From contig JBAXVX010000009.1 in NCBI GenBank assembly GCA_037128705.1, positions 1 to 64,000 of the forward strand: 64,000 nt of DNA, given 5' to 3'. Source of the stretch: CAIVAT01 sp037128705. GTDB taxonomy: Bacteria > Bacteroidota > Bacteroidia > Bacteroidales > FEN-979. The position numbers and the translations under genes were made by a program. The notes beneath the pieces are model-generated. The model saw only the letters and a program-made list of their open reading frames with translations. It was not told where the DNA came from and ran no database searches. This document shows positions 53,693-62,995 of this stretch, piece after piece. Within the stretch, counting starts at the first letter, position 1. The number at the start of each line of letters is the position of its first letter.

Positions 53693-54988
53693 ATGGAACC
53701 TGCCTTAACATATATATACCGGATTTTTTCAGAACACCCTGTCATTTCGACCGACAGCCGGAAGATCTATCCCGGATCGCTGTTCTTCGCTTTAAGAGGG
53801 GAGTCATTTAACGGGAACGAATTTGCCTCCAGGGCCCTCGAGTTGGGCGCTTCTTATGCCATCGTGGATGAGGCTGCATTTGCCCTTCATGACCGTTTCA
53901 TACTGGTAAAGGATGTTCTTTCAACGCTCCAGGAGCTGGCCCGTCATCACCGGATGCAGATGAACATTCCGGTGATCGCCGTTACGGGTACGAATGGGAA
54001 AACCACCACCAAGGAGCTGATACAATCGGTGTTATCGGCCTCCTTCCGGACCCTGGCCACCGAAGGGAACCTGAATAACCACATTGGCGTACCGCTTACC
54101 TTGTTAAAAATGACCAGCCAGACCCAGATTGCCGTTATTGAAATGGGAGCCAATCACCGGGGGGAAATTGATTTCCTCTGCCGGATTGCCCAACCCGGTT
54201 ATGGGATGATCACGAATATCGGGAGAGCCCACCTGGAGGGTTTTGGCGGATTTGCCGGGGTTATCCTTACCAAGACCGAACTTTACCGGTTTCTGAATGA
54301 GGATGGCGGACTGGCATTTTTAAATGGGAATGACGCCTTGCTGAAAGAAAATGCAACCGGGTTGAGGCAGGCAACTTACGGGAATCCGCCTGCAGACCTG
54401 CAAACTGTCGCGGTCAAGTCCGATCCCATGGTTTCCGTCACCCTCGATTTTAAAAATCAGAAGGGCGTGGTCATTCATTCGAACCTTTACGGAGGATACA
54501 ATTCAGATAATATATCGGCTGCAGCCTGCATCGGGCAACATTTCGGGGTCCCCACCGATTTGATCAAAGCAGCCATTGAAAATTACCGGCCGACCAACAA
54601 CCGTTCGCAGGTAATGCAGACGGCGCGTAACCTGCTGATCCTTGATGCGTATAATGCAAATCCCAGCAGCATGGAGGCGGCCCTGATGGCCTTTTCAAAG
54701 GCTGACTATCCCGGGAAGACCGTCATTCTCGGCGACATGCTCGAACTTGGGCGGGAATCGGATGAGGAGCACCGGCACATCATTCAAATCCTGAATGGGA
54801 TGCAGCTGGAAAATGTTTACCTGGTCGGTCCCTGTTTTACCCGAATCAATACCATCCGTGAATTTATCTGTTTTACCGATGCAGCCCTGGCCATGATGTG
54901 GTTCCGGCATCACCCGATCGAAAAAGCGACAATCCTGATCAAAGGATCACGAGGAATTAAACTTGAGAAACTCATCGAATCCCTCTGA
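53693..54988 (+). CDS. murF: UDP-MurNAc-tripeptide--D-Ala-D-Ala ligase
   Basis: 431 residues. It has the Mur ligase fold: an N-terminal substrate domain (STDSRKIYPGSLFFALRGE), central ATP-binding domain with VTGTNGKTTTKEL near residue 98, EMGANHRGEI near 150 and C-terminal domain with LDAYNANPSSMEAAL. MurF adds D-Ala-D-Ala to the peptidoglycan precursor in the cytoplasm. Other mur genes are not adjacent. The start ATG 53693 fits the family. Confidence 0.97.
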   Translation: MEPALTYIYRIFSEHPVISTDSRKIYPGSLFFALRGESFNGNEFASRALELGASYAIVDEAAFALHDRFILVKDVLSTLQELARHHRMQMNIPVIAVTGTNGKTTTKELIQSVLSASFRTLATEGNLNNHIGVPLTLLKMTSQTQIAVIEMGANHRGEIDFLCRIAQPGYGMITNIGRAHLEGFGGFAGVILTKTELYRFLNEDGGLAFLNGNDALLKENATGLRQATYGNPPADLQTVAVKSDPMVSVTLDFKNQKGVVIHSNLYGGYNSDNISAAACIGQHFGVPTDLIKAAIENYRPTNNRSQVMQTARNLLILDAYNANPSSMEAALMAFSKADYPGKTVILGDMLELGRESDEEHRHIIQILNGMQLENVYLVGPCFTRINTIREFICFTDAALAMMWFRHHPIEKATILIKGSRGIKLEKLIESL

Positions 54989-54998
54989 TAATTTATAC

Positions 54999-55006
54999 TA
55001 TTTTTG
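54999..55006 (+). promoter_or_regulatory. -7 box candidate for anmK
   Basis: TATTTTTG matches TAnnTTTG, 16 bases upstream of ATG 55023, which would give a very short leader. Confidence 0.35.
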
Positions 55007-55022
55007 TATTACTTTTTCTTAA

Positions 55023-56081
55023 ATGATTAAAGTACAGCATCATGTAATCGGATTAATGTCAGGAACCAGCCTGGATGGGCTGGATCTTGCATTTTGCGAA
55101 TTTCACCAAAGCGACTGCGGATGGAACTATCGGATCGTTCATGCAGAGACAATTTCTTACAGCAAGGAATGGCGCGATCGATTGTCAAACCTTGAATCGG
55201 GGACAGCCTTTGATTTTGCAGCAGCTGATTGTTCCTACGGACATCTTCTCGGGAAGTACACCAGGCAGTTCATCGATTTACATCATCTCCGGCCTGACTT
55301 TATTGCCTCACACGGGCACACCATTTTTCACCAGCCACAGAAAATGCTCACGACCCAGATCGGAAACGGGGCGGCCATTGCGGCCGAGACAGGATTTCAC
55401 GTAGTCAGCGACTTCAGGTCACTTGATGTCGCGCTGGGCGGCCAGGGTGCCCCCCTGGTTCCGATCGGAGACCGGCTATTATTTCCTGATTTTGATTATT
55501 GCCTGAACCTGGGCGGTTTTGCCAACATTTCCTATGAAAAGGCTGGCAGCCGGATCGCCTTTGACATCTGCCCTGTGAATATCGTACTCAACAAACTCGC
55601 AAACATCCTGGACCTGGGGTACGATCCGGAGGGACAAAATGCCGGTCGGGGAATGATCAATCCGGAAATACTGGGCAAACTCAATTCTTTGTTATTCTAT
55701 GGGGAACCTCCACCAAAATCCCTTGGGAAAGAGTGGGTTATTCAACATATTTCGCCCTTGCTGGAGGATGAAAAGTGCAGTGTGAACGACCTTCTTGCCA
55801 CCTATTGTGAACACGTTGCCATTCAGGTTGCATCTTCAGTTCAGGGAGGACAGGAGAAAAAATTACTGATCACCGGGGGGGGTGCTTTTAACAACTTCCT
55901 GATCGGGCGGATACAGCATCATACCAACATAAAGATTGTTCTTCCCGATGCCCATACCATCAATTACAAGGAGGCGCTGATCTTTGCATTTCTTGGTGTA
56001 TTGCGCTGGCGAAATGAGGTCAACTGCCTTTGCAGTGTGACCGGTGCCACCCGGGATTCTTCAGGAGGCTCCATATCGTAG
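55023..56081 (+). CDS. anmK: anhydro-N-acetylmuramic acid kinase
   Basis: 352 residues. It opens with VIGLMSGTSLDGLDLAF, the phosphate-binding loop of AnmK, followed by SHGHTIFHQP near 97, DFRSLDVALGGQGAPLVP near 132, the LNLGGFANIS block near 161 and ITGGGAFNNFL near the end. It opens and phosphorylates anhydro-MurNAc to recycle peptidoglycan. It is directly downstream of murF and four bases before folC, so co-transcription is likely. Confidence 0.97.
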   Translation: MIKVQHHVIGLMSGTSLDGLDLAFCEFHQSDCGWNYRIVHAETISYSKEWRDRLSNLESGTAFDFAAADCSYGHLLGKYTRQFIDLHHLRPDFIASHGHTIFHQPQKMLTTQIGNGAAIAAETGFHVVSDFRSLDVALGGQGAPLVPIGDRLLFPDFDYCLNLGGFANISYEKAGSRIAFDICPVNIVLNKLANILDLGYDPEGQNAGRGMINPEILGKLNSLLFYGEPPPKSLGKEWVIQHISPLLEDEKCSVNDLLATYCEHVAIQVASSVQGGQEKKLLITGGGAFNNFLIGRIQHHTNIKIVLPDAHTINYKEALIFAFLGVLRWRNEVNCLCSVTGATRDSSGGSIS

Positions 56082-56085
56082 ACCT

Positions 56086-57381
56086 ATGAACTATCAGCAA
56101 ACCATCAAATATCTTTTCACAAAACTCCCCATGTTTCACCGGGTAGGCGCCTCTGCCTATAAGGCGAACCTCGATAACACGGTGGCCCTCTGCAATTTAC
56201 TGAACAACCCTCAGAATTCTTTCAAATCGATCCATGTGGCCGGAACCAACGGAAAGGGCTCCGTTTCGCATATGCTTGCCTCCATTCTTCAGACTGCAGG
56301 CTTCAGAACAGGATTGTACACCTCCCCTCACCTGAAGGATTTCAGGGAACGGATCAGGGTGAACGGAAAGATGATCGAGAGAAGCTATGTTACCCGGTTC
56401 ATCGGGGACTACCATCAAGAATATGAAAAGATCAACCCATCATTTTTCGAACTCACTGTTGGCATGGCGTTCTCCTATTTCAGGGAACAGAAGGTTGACA
56501 TCGCCCTTGTTGAAGTCGGGCTGGGCGGAAGGCTTGATTCGACCAACATCATCACCCCGCTCCTGTCGGTCATTACCAATGTGAGTTTCGACCACATGCA
56601 GTTCCTGGGCGACACCGTGGAGAAGATCGCTGCGGAGAAGGCGGGGATCATTAAGCCCGGAATCCCGGTTGTGATCGGGGAGACACAGTATGAAACAAAG
56701 GATTTGTTTCGTGAGAAGGCCCTCTCCGTCAATTCAGAAATCCTTTTTGCGGATCAGGATTTTTCCGTACGTAACAGTATTCTGCCGGAGGATAAAACGA
56801 ATACGCGGGAGATGGACATTTACCGTGACAGCCGTCTTTTTCTAAATCGACTCAGGACTCCCCTGACAGGACTTTATCAATTGAAAAACACGGTGACGGT
56901 GCTGGGTGCCACCATGAAGCTCAATCAGATGGGAATCGAAATCAGTAAACCCACCATCCGGACCGGAATTAAAAATGTAGTTAAAAACACGGGATTGTCG
57001 GGCCGCTGGCAGATCCTGGGCCATACCCCGTTAACCATCTGCGATACAGGTCATAATGAGGGTGGATTGCGGGAGGTGCTGCACCAGATCACCACCACTC
57101 CCCATGCGCATCTCCATTTCGTTTTCGGGGTGGTGAACGACAAATACCTCCCTCCCATCCTTGATCTTCTGCCAAAAGATGCCACCTATTATTTTTGCAA
57201 ACCGAATATTCCCCGGGGCCTGGATGCCAGTGAATTAATGCGGCAGGCAACAGCGGCTGGCCTGACCGGAGCGCGCTATGATTCAGTAAAATCCGCACTG
57301 CTTGCAGCCCGGAATTCAGCAGATCTTAAAGATTTGATTTTTATCGGAGGGAGTACTTTCGTGGTTGCGGAACTGATGTAG
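56086..57381 (+). CDS. folC: folylpolyglutamate/dihydrofolate synthase
   Basis: 431 residues. Mur-ligase-like fold: VAGTNGKGSVSHMLASILQ near residue 48 binds ATP, then YTSPHLKDFRERIRVNG, LVEVGLGGRLDSTN and a C-terminal domain with CDTGHNEGGLRE. FolC adds glutamate to (dihydro)folate. The frame opens at 56044 inside anmK, but ATG 56086 is the natural start, four bases after the anmK stop. Confidence 0.95.
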   Translation: MNYQQTIKYLFTKLPMFHRVGASAYKANLDNTVALCNLLNNPQNSFKSIHVAGTNGKGSVSHMLASILQTAGFRTGLYTSPHLKDFRERIRVNGKMIERSYVTRFIGDYHQEYEKINPSFFELTVGMAFSYFREQKVDIALVEVGLGGRLDSTNIITPLLSVITNVSFDHMQFLGDTVEKIAAEKAGIIKPGIPVVIGETQYETKDLFREKALSVNSEILFADQDFSVRNSILPEDKTNTREMDIYRDSRLFLNRLRTPLTGLYQLKNTVTVLGATMKLNQMGIEISKPTIRTGIKNVVKNTGLSGRWQILGHTPLTICDTGHNEGGLREVLHQITTTPHAHLHFVFGVVNDKYLPPILDLLPKDATYYFCKPNIPRGLDASELMRQATAAGLTGARYDSVKSALLAARNSADLKDLIFIGGSTFVVAELM

Positions 57382-57386
57382 CCCTT

Positions 57387-57644
57387 TCATCCGCCTGAAA
57401 TCAGGTGGAGTACGGTTACATCATCCCCATCGCTGATCATGGCCATTTCATATTCAGCCTTTTTTATCAGGACACCATTTATCTTGATTATAAGCATTTT
57501 AAATGTAAAATGCTTATGCGACAACAGGTCATTGACTGAAACCGAATCACCGGGAATTTCTTCCGGGTTATTGTTTAGAATGATTTTCATGGTTTCACGG
57601 TTTACGCACAATCTCTGAGAATTGTTTTTGATCTTAAATTTCAT
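57387..57644 (-). CDS. thiS: sulfur carrier protein ThiS
   Basis: A ubiquitin-like protein ending in the essential Gly-Gly (VLHLISGG). The core starts at MKIILNNNPEEIPGDSVSV, and ATG 57590 gives the family's usual ~67 residues. The frame also has an ATG at 57644 that overlaps the thiF stop (TAATG) and would add 18 residues (MKFKIKNNSQRL...). Coupling favours the longer form, length the shorter. ThiS carries the thiocarboxylate sulfur for the thiazole of thiamine. No thiG, thiH or thiC is nearby. Confidence 0.85.
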   Translation of the reverse strand: MKFKIKNNSQRLCVNRETMKIILNNNPEEIPGDSVSVNDLLSHKHFTFKMLIIKINGVLIKKAEYEMAMISDGDDVTVLHLISGG

Positions 57645-58237
57645 TATTTGGTCTCTTCACCCGCAAGCAATAATTCCAGGACCATATTGGCCTGCATATT
57701 GGCCACGATGCCTACCCGGGGCGCCAGCGGCGGCAAATCAGGACTGATTTCAGAAATTTCGTCGCCGCAAATAAAGATGTTGTCCAATTTCCGGCACCGG
57801 ATGGTATTATTCATCCCCCATCCAGCCATTCCCAGGCCGAGCACCACAGGAACCGAAGCCATTTCGGTGATCACCGATTCAAGCAACATCTCTTTCTGGT
57901 CAGCAAGGTCGAAGGCCTCCACAATTACATCGCATCCCTTAAAAATCAAAGGAATATCGGGTGAAGTCAACCTGAGATCATGTGCAATTACTTTAACCTC
58001 CGGATTAATTCGTGCTATATTTTCAGTCAGTGCCCAAACTTTTTTCCGGCCAATCTGATCACGGAAATAATATTGACGGTTCAGGTTTCCGGGGCTGATC
58101 ACGTCGAAATCGGCAATGATCAACGTTCCAATGCCGACACGGGCCAATGCGACGGCGCAATTGGAGCCCAGGCCACCGCATCCGGCTATGCCGACTATTT
58201 TACTGTTCAGTATTCCGGCTATTTCTTCTGACTTCAT
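57644..58237 (-). CDS. thiF: ThiS adenylyltransferase ThiF
   Basis: 197 residues, the short ThiF form. The nucleotide-binding loop GIAGCGGLGSNCAVALAR lies near residue 17, then ADFDVISPGNLNRQYYFRDQ and a C-terminal segment. It lacks the long zinc-binding tail of MoeB/E1-like relatives. It activates the ThiS C-terminus with ATP. It precedes thiS on the minus strand with overlapping stop and start. A TATTTTTG match (minus strand, 58317-58324) may be its -7 box. Confidence 0.88.
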   Translation of the reverse strand: MKSEEIAGILNSKIVGIAGCGGLGSNCAVALARVGIGTLIIADFDVISPGNLNRQYYFRDQIGRKKVWALTENIARINPEVKVIAHDLRLTSPDIPLIFKGCDVIVEAFDLADQKEMLLESVITEMASVPVVLGLGMAGWGMNNTIRCRKLDNIFICGDEISEISPDLPPLAPRVGIVANMQANMVLELLLAGEETK

Positions 58238-58349
58238 GTTTTACAGGCGATGTGATAAATTTTCGAGACAGTCCAGGTTTATTATTTCGGATCAACATTT
58301 TTATTTAAATCAACTGCAAAAATAGGAAAATTTGAATTGCCGAATTTAC

Positions 58350-58357
58350 TACTTTTG
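58350..58357 (+). promoter_or_regulatory. -7 box candidate for carboxyltransferase gene
   Basis: TACTTTTG matches TAnnTTTG, 88 bases upstream of ATG 58446. A TTG lies 15 bases further upstream, shorter than the preferred spacing. Confidence 0.4.
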
Positions 58358-58445
58358 TGTACTGTTATTTTATTAACAGTAATTGAGGTTTAAAGATGAC
58401 TTTATTCTGTACAGATCGTTTACTATTTCCATTAATTCCACAGAC

Positions 58446-60182
58446 ATGCCTACAAAAAAACTGCTAATCAGGGATTTAACATTGCGTGATGGCCAGCAAT
58501 CCCTTTTTGCTACCCGGATGACCCAGGAACAGGTCGACCGTGTGTTACCCTATTTCAAAGATGCCCGTTTTTATGCCATGGAGGTGTGGGGAGGGGCTGT
58601 TCCCGATTCCATCATGCGGTATCTTTCGGAAAATCCCTGGGTGCGTCTGGAGAAGATCAAAGAGGCGATTGGTGATGTTTCACTTTTGACTGCCCTGTCG
58701 AGGGGGCGCAACCTGTTCGGCTACAATCCCTATCCTGAGGAGGTTATTGAAGGATTTAACCGCAGGGCTATACAATCGGGCATCGGGATCATGCGTATTT
58801 TCGATGCGCTTAATGATGTTGAAAACATGAAATCGACGATCAAATATGTGAAACAAAATGGCGGTTTTGCAGATTGTGCCATTAGTTTTACTGTTGACCC
58901 GAAATTTTCAACCAGGCAAAAATTCCGCTCCTGGATCCATTTCAAAGCGCTTCCGCATGATATTTTCACCATCGATTATTTCGTTGAAAAAGCCCGTCAG
59001 CTCGAAGCATTGGGCGCTGATATGATCTCTATCAAGGACATGGCGGGGCTCATAACTCCTTCGCAGACCGGAAAGCTGATCAGGAGGCTTAAAGCTGAGG
59101 TTCGTGTTCCCATCGATTTTCATACGCATTGTACGCCCGGTTATGGCCTGGCATCGGTATTATCGGCCATCGTAAACGGGGTGGATGTTGTGGATACCAA
59201 CATATGGAATTTTGCAGGTGGTCCGGCTGCACCGGCCTATGAGCTGATCCATATCTTTTGTGAAAAAATGGGAATAGAAACCGGAGTAAATCCTGAAGCG
59301 GTCGTTGCCATCAACAAAGAGTTAAAGATCATCCGGGAGGAGCTGGCTGAATTTGATACCTGCAAGGTGTTGCCGGTTGAATTTGATTTCACAAAGGATA
59401 AATTGCCAAAGGAGATCAACAAGCTGTTTATCAAAGCCATTTATATGGCCAAACACGATCGTGAAGAGGAGCTGCTGGATGCCTGTCTCGCCATTGATAA
59501 GCATTTCAATTTTCCCGAACCGGATGATGCCGTAAAAAAGGCTGAGATCCCGGGGGGAATGTACACCAACATGCATGCGCAGCTCAAACAGCTTAAGCTG
59601 GATCATTTACTGCCCCGCGTACTCGAACTTGTTCCCCTGGTTCGCATCAAGTCAGGCTGTCCGCCACTGGTCACCCCGACCAGCCAGATCGTTGGGGTGC
59701 AGGCGGTGAACTGCGTGATCGACGAAAACAAGGAGCTTCCCTACTTTACAACCAAATCGATCCAGTTTGTGAATCTTGTCAAAGGAATTTACGGGAGGAC
59801 GCCTATCCCGGTTGATCCCGATTTCAGGGAACAACTTACCGGGGTAAGGGAGGAGACCCCCTATGATACCAAAAACTACAAACGGCAGGAAAATACGGTC
59901 TTTGAGGAATATGGCGACATGAAACTCGCTGAGAATGAAAAGGATGAACTCCTGCTTGAATTATTTCCGACAGTCGCCCGGGACTTCCTTCAGAAGTGTG
60001 TGGAGGAAAAGTATACTGAGAATATTCATCACATTGAAGAGGAAAAAAGGCGTAAGTCGCGGGAAGCACGCGAAGCCTACGAAAAATTAAGTCCGCAGGA
60101 AAAAAAGGACCGGCTGCTTCAGGGGCTTTATACCTGGCATGAAGTTTCACAGCCGGAAGAGGAGGATCTTGGGAGATCGTAA
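58446..60182 (+). CDS. biotin-dependent carboxyltransferase (PycB/OadA-like), no biotin domain
   Basis: 578 residues. A TIM-barrel carboxyltransferase domain starts with LLIRDLTLRDGQQSLFATRM (metal Asp), has SIKDMAGLITPSQ (carboxylated Lys) near 198 and DFHTHCTPG (metal His pair) near 221; a conserved PYC_OADA domain follows to ~520. The end is a charged helix (EEKRRKSREAREAYEKL) and not a biotinyl domain: no AMKM site is present. It matches pyruvate carboxylase subunit B, oxaloacetate decarboxylase alpha or the methylmalonyl-CoA carboxyltransferase 5S subunit, which cannot be told apart here. The biotin carrier must be encoded elsewhere. Confidence 0.88.
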   Translation: MPTKKLLIRDLTLRDGQQSLFATRMTQEQVDRVLPYFKDARFYAMEVWGGAVPDSIMRYLSENPWVRLEKIKEAIGDVSLLTALSRGRNLFGYNPYPEEVIEGFNRRAIQSGIGIMRIFDALNDVENMKSTIKYVKQNGGFADCAISFTVDPKFSTRQKFRSWIHFKALPHDIFTIDYFVEKARQLEALGADMISIKDMAGLITPSQTGKLIRRLKAEVRVPIDFHTHCTPGYGLASVLSAIVNGVDVVDTNIWNFAGGPAAPAYELIHIFCEKMGIETGVNPEAVVAINKELKIIREELAEFDTCKVLPVEFDFTKDKLPKEINKLFIKAIYMAKHDREEELLDACLAIDKHFNFPEPDDAVKKAEIPGGMYTNMHAQLKQLKLDHLLPRVLELVPLVRIKSGCPPLVTPTSQIVGVQAVNCVIDENKELPYFTTKSIQFVNLVKGIYGRTPIPVDPDFREQLTGVREETPYDTKNYKRQENTVFEEYGDMKLAENEKDELLLELFPTVARDFLQKCVEEKYTENIHHIEEEKRRKSREAREAYEKLSPQEKKDRLLQGLYTWHEVSQPEEEDLGRS

Positions 60183-60183
60183 A

Positions 60184-60204
60184 CGTGACACGTGACACGT
60201 GACG
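60184..60204. repeat. CGTGACR heptamer array, locus 2
   Basis: Three copies (CGTGACA twice, then CGTGACG), starting one base after the stop codon of the carboxyltransferase gene. Confidence 0.85.
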
Positions 60205-60291
60205 GAAGAAAATATCGATTTTGGAGGTCGATATGCAGCGTTAAACCTATCGAACTTTTTGATTGATGGGTATTTACAAATTATTTTTTGT

Positions 60292-60299
60292 TAAATTTG
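60292..60299 (+). promoter_or_regulatory. -7 box candidate for AOR gene
   Basis: TAAATTTG matches TAnnTTTG, 36 bases upstream of ATG 60336. No well-spaced -33 element. Confidence 0.4.
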
Positions 60300-60335
60300 C
60301 TTCGTTAAGCGTTTCACAAAACAAACCCTACGGAT

Positions 60336-62495
60336 ATGACATTCGACGATTTTAAATCAAGTCACAAACTGCTTGCACAATACAAGTATACCTGGGCCCC
60401 GATTGACAAAGGCTATAATAACCGCTCCATTTACATCAATGTCGGCGATCTTACGATAAAAGAGAAACCGGTGACGCAACAGATGAAAGAGAAATTCATC
60501 GGCGGAAAAGGTTTTGACCTACGATTGCTGTGGGATGCCACCAGGCCTGAAACACGATGGAGCGATCCTGAAAACGAGATTGTTATTTCGGGAGGGCCCT
60601 GTTGCGGTATCACCCAGTATTCCGGAAGCGGAAAGGCCATTTGCTGTGCCATCAGTCCGCAAACCGATATCGTGGTGGATTCGAATGTAGGTGGTTTTTT
60701 TGGTCCTTTTCTTAAATTCTGTGGATTTGATGCATTGGAACTGCAGGGAAAATCGGACACAGAGGTTCTTGTGGTTTTTGAAGAAGCACGTGAAGTCATT
60801 GAGATATACGAAGCCGCTGACCTGCCTTCCGACAGTCATGTTCTTGCAGAAGAGCTGCATGACATGATGGCTGTTCCCGGAAATGAAAAGGACAAATACA
60901 ATGTTTCGGTTGTTTCGGCCGGCACGGCTGCTGAACATTCGCTGATCGGGATGCTGAACTTCAGCTTCTACGATATCAAACGTAAGAAGATCCGCCTGAA
61001 ACAGGCTGGCCGCGGTGGGATCGGGACTGTTTTACGGGATAAAAAGATCAAGGCCATCGTTGCGCATGTGAAAACCATCGGCGGCAACCGGAATAATGTG
61101 GTTGACATGGAAGCCATCCAGGAGCGTGGCCGCACCTTTAACAAGGAGATGCGTGAACTCGATGACAAGCAGTGCGAAATGCGATCAAAGGGGACGGCTC
61201 ACCTCACCCTCGTGATGAACGACTATGACCTCCTGCCGGTGAACAACTTCAAGTATGGGAGCCACCCTGATGCCGTTAAGATCAGCGGGGATGTATGGAA
61301 GTCATTTTTTACCCAGAATGTTCCCGACGGCTGCTGGGTGGGATGCAACATGGCCTGTGCAAAAGGGGTCGATAATTACGAGCTCCGCTCAGGACCTTAC
61401 AAGGGAGATAAAGTGATTGTTGACGGGCCTGAATATGAGACGACCTCATCTCTCGGATCCATTGCAGGGATATTCAACCCCGATTTCACCATCGAAGCCA
61501 ATTTCTATTGCGACACCTATGGCATTTGCACCATCAGCTGGGGCAGCATTCTCGGCTTTGTGATGGAATGTTATGAAAATGGCATTCTGGACCTGGAGCG
61601 CACCGGCGGACTGAAGCTTAACTTCGGGAACGCCGATACCGCCATGGAGCTGCTGCACCAACTATCCCGCGGAGAAGGATTCGGCTTAACGGCCGGCCTT
61701 GGCGTTCACAAGATGAAAGCGTTGTTTGCAAAGAACGGCTGGGGTGATGCCGGTTTCATGCAGGATATCGGCATGGAAAACAAGGGCCTTGAATATTCTC
61801 AGTATGTCTCCAAGGAGTCACTGGCCCAGCAAGGCGGTTATGCCATGACCAACAAGGGGCCGCAGCATGATGAAGCCTGGCTGATCTTCATGGATATGGT
61901 CAATAACCAGATACCCACATTTGAAAAGAAGGCTGAGGCACTGCATTATTTTCCGATGTTCCGGACATGGTTTGGTCTCGCCGGATTCTGCAAATTGCCA
62001 TGGAATGATGTGGAACCTGAAGACAATGCCCAGACAGCTGAACCTGCCAAGGTTCCCAAGCATGTTGACAACTATGTCACGATCTTTAATGCAGTGACCG
62101 GGTCGAAGATTGACAAGCAGGAGATCATTCACATGTCGGAGCGGGTTTATAACTTCCAGCGTATTTTCAATATCCGCCAGGGCAAGGGATTGCGCCTTCA
62201 TGATGCCCAGCCTTACCGTGCCTGTGGTCCTGTTACCAGGGAGGAATACGAATCACGCGCTGAACGGTATGACAAACAACTCCTTGAACAGGTTCATTTC
62301 GATCCTTCCGGAAAATCAACTGAAGAAAAGATGAAAGCCCTCCGTGCTTACCGTGAAAACCGCTACGAGCAACTGCTGGATGCGGTTTATGAACGCCGGG
62401 GCTGGACCAAAAACGGGGTGCCTAAGATCGAACATCTCAAAAAGCTCGGGATGGATCTGCCTGAATTGTTAGCGGTAGTTACACCACTTCAGTAG
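60336..62495 (+). CDS. tungsten-type aldehyde ferredoxin oxidoreductase
   Basis: 719 residues. The N-terminal domain holds GGKGFDLRLLWDATRP and EIVISGGPCCGITQYSGSGK, the pterin-binding region of the AOR family. A cysteine cluster GCWVGCNMACAKG near 332-345 is the likely [4Fe-4S] ligand set (spacing Cx3Cx3C), with another Cys in GFCKLPWND near 551. The family oxidises aldehydes to acids with ferredoxin, or runs in reverse, using a tungsten or molybdenum bis-pterin. It has its own promoter-like box. The substrate and ferredoxin partner are not encoded nearby. Confidence 0.88.
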   Translation: MTFDDFKSSHKLLAQYKYTWAPIDKGYNNRSIYINVGDLTIKEKPVTQQMKEKFIGGKGFDLRLLWDATRPETRWSDPENEIVISGGPCCGITQYSGSGKAICCAISPQTDIVVDSNVGGFFGPFLKFCGFDALELQGKSDTEVLVVFEEAREVIEIYEAADLPSDSHVLAEELHDMMAVPGNEKDKYNVSVVSAGTAAEHSLIGMLNFSFYDIKRKKIRLKQAGRGGIGTVLRDKKIKAIVAHVKTIGGNRNNVVDMEAIQERGRTFNKEMRELDDKQCEMRSKGTAHLTLVMNDYDLLPVNNFKYGSHPDAVKISGDVWKSFFTQNVPDGCWVGCNMACAKGVDNYELRSGPYKGDKVIVDGPEYETTSSLGSIAGIFNPDFTIEANFYCDTYGICTISWGSILGFVMECYENGILDLERTGGLKLNFGNADTAMELLHQLSRGEGFGLTAGLGVHKMKALFAKNGWGDAGFMQDIGMENKGLEYSQYVSKESLAQQGGYAMTNKGPQHDEAWLIFMDMVNNQIPTFEKKAEALHYFPMFRTWFGLAGFCKLPWNDVEPEDNAQTAEPAKVPKHVDNYVTIFNAVTGSKIDKQEIIHMSERVYNFQRIFNIRQGKGLRLHDAQPYRACGPVTREEYESRAERYDKQLLEQVHFDPSGKSTEEKMKALRAYRENRYEQLLDAVYERRGWTKNGVPKIEHLKKLGMDLPELLAVVTPLQ

Positions 62496-62588
62496 GAAAA
62501 CTTTCTATTTTTTCAAGAACAGGATCTTGATACAAAAGGTCTGGTCTGGTTGAATTTTACTAATTTAGCTATTCCAAATTCTTTCATC

Positions 62589-62939
62589 ATGAACACTATC
62601 ATTGCCGACAAATCCCTCGTTTCATTTTGTGGCCTTTATTGCGGTGCCTGTAAAAAGTATCTGTCGGGTTCATGTCCCGGATGCCACGAAAACCAGAAAG
62701 CTTCCTGGTGTAAAATCCGATCCTGCAATATGGAACATGGTTACGCCAGTTGTGCTGATTGCAAGGATTACAGTGATCCGATGGCCTGTAAAAAATTCAA
62801 TAATTTCATGTCGAAGATCTTTGCTGTTATTTTTAAATCTGACCGTGCGGCAGGAATTGCAAAGATCAGAGAATCCGGCTATGAGGAATTTGCCACATTT
62901 ATGGCCACACACCAACTTCAGTCAATTAAAAGGAACTGA
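62589..62939 (+). CDS. DUF3795-like cysteine-rich protein
   Basis: About 116 residues from ATG 62589. The first 70 residues hold ten cysteines: FCGLYCGACKKY, SCPGCHE, WCKIRSC, SCADCKDY and ACKKF. This resembles the DUF3795 family, which probably binds zinc or an iron-sulfur cluster; function unknown. The frame extends to 62550 but without a good start. It lies 93 bases after the AOR gene and 56 bases before the Rieske gene, so the three could be co-transcribed. Confidence 0.8.
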   Translation: MNTIIADKSLVSFCGLYCGACKKYLSGSCPGCHENQKASWCKIRSCNMEHGYASCADCKDYSDPMACKKFNNFMSKIFAVIFKSDRAAGIAKIRESGYEEFATFMATHQLQSIKRN

Positions 62940-62995
62940 GTATTAGCTGGATTCAAACCGAAATTTAAAATCAATTTAATTTATCCAACCAGCAC

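Noticed and set aside
57391..57408. CCGCCTGA/TCAGGTGG hairpin as terminator for folC or thiS
   Set aside because: It lies in the thiS coding end and has no T-run on either side.
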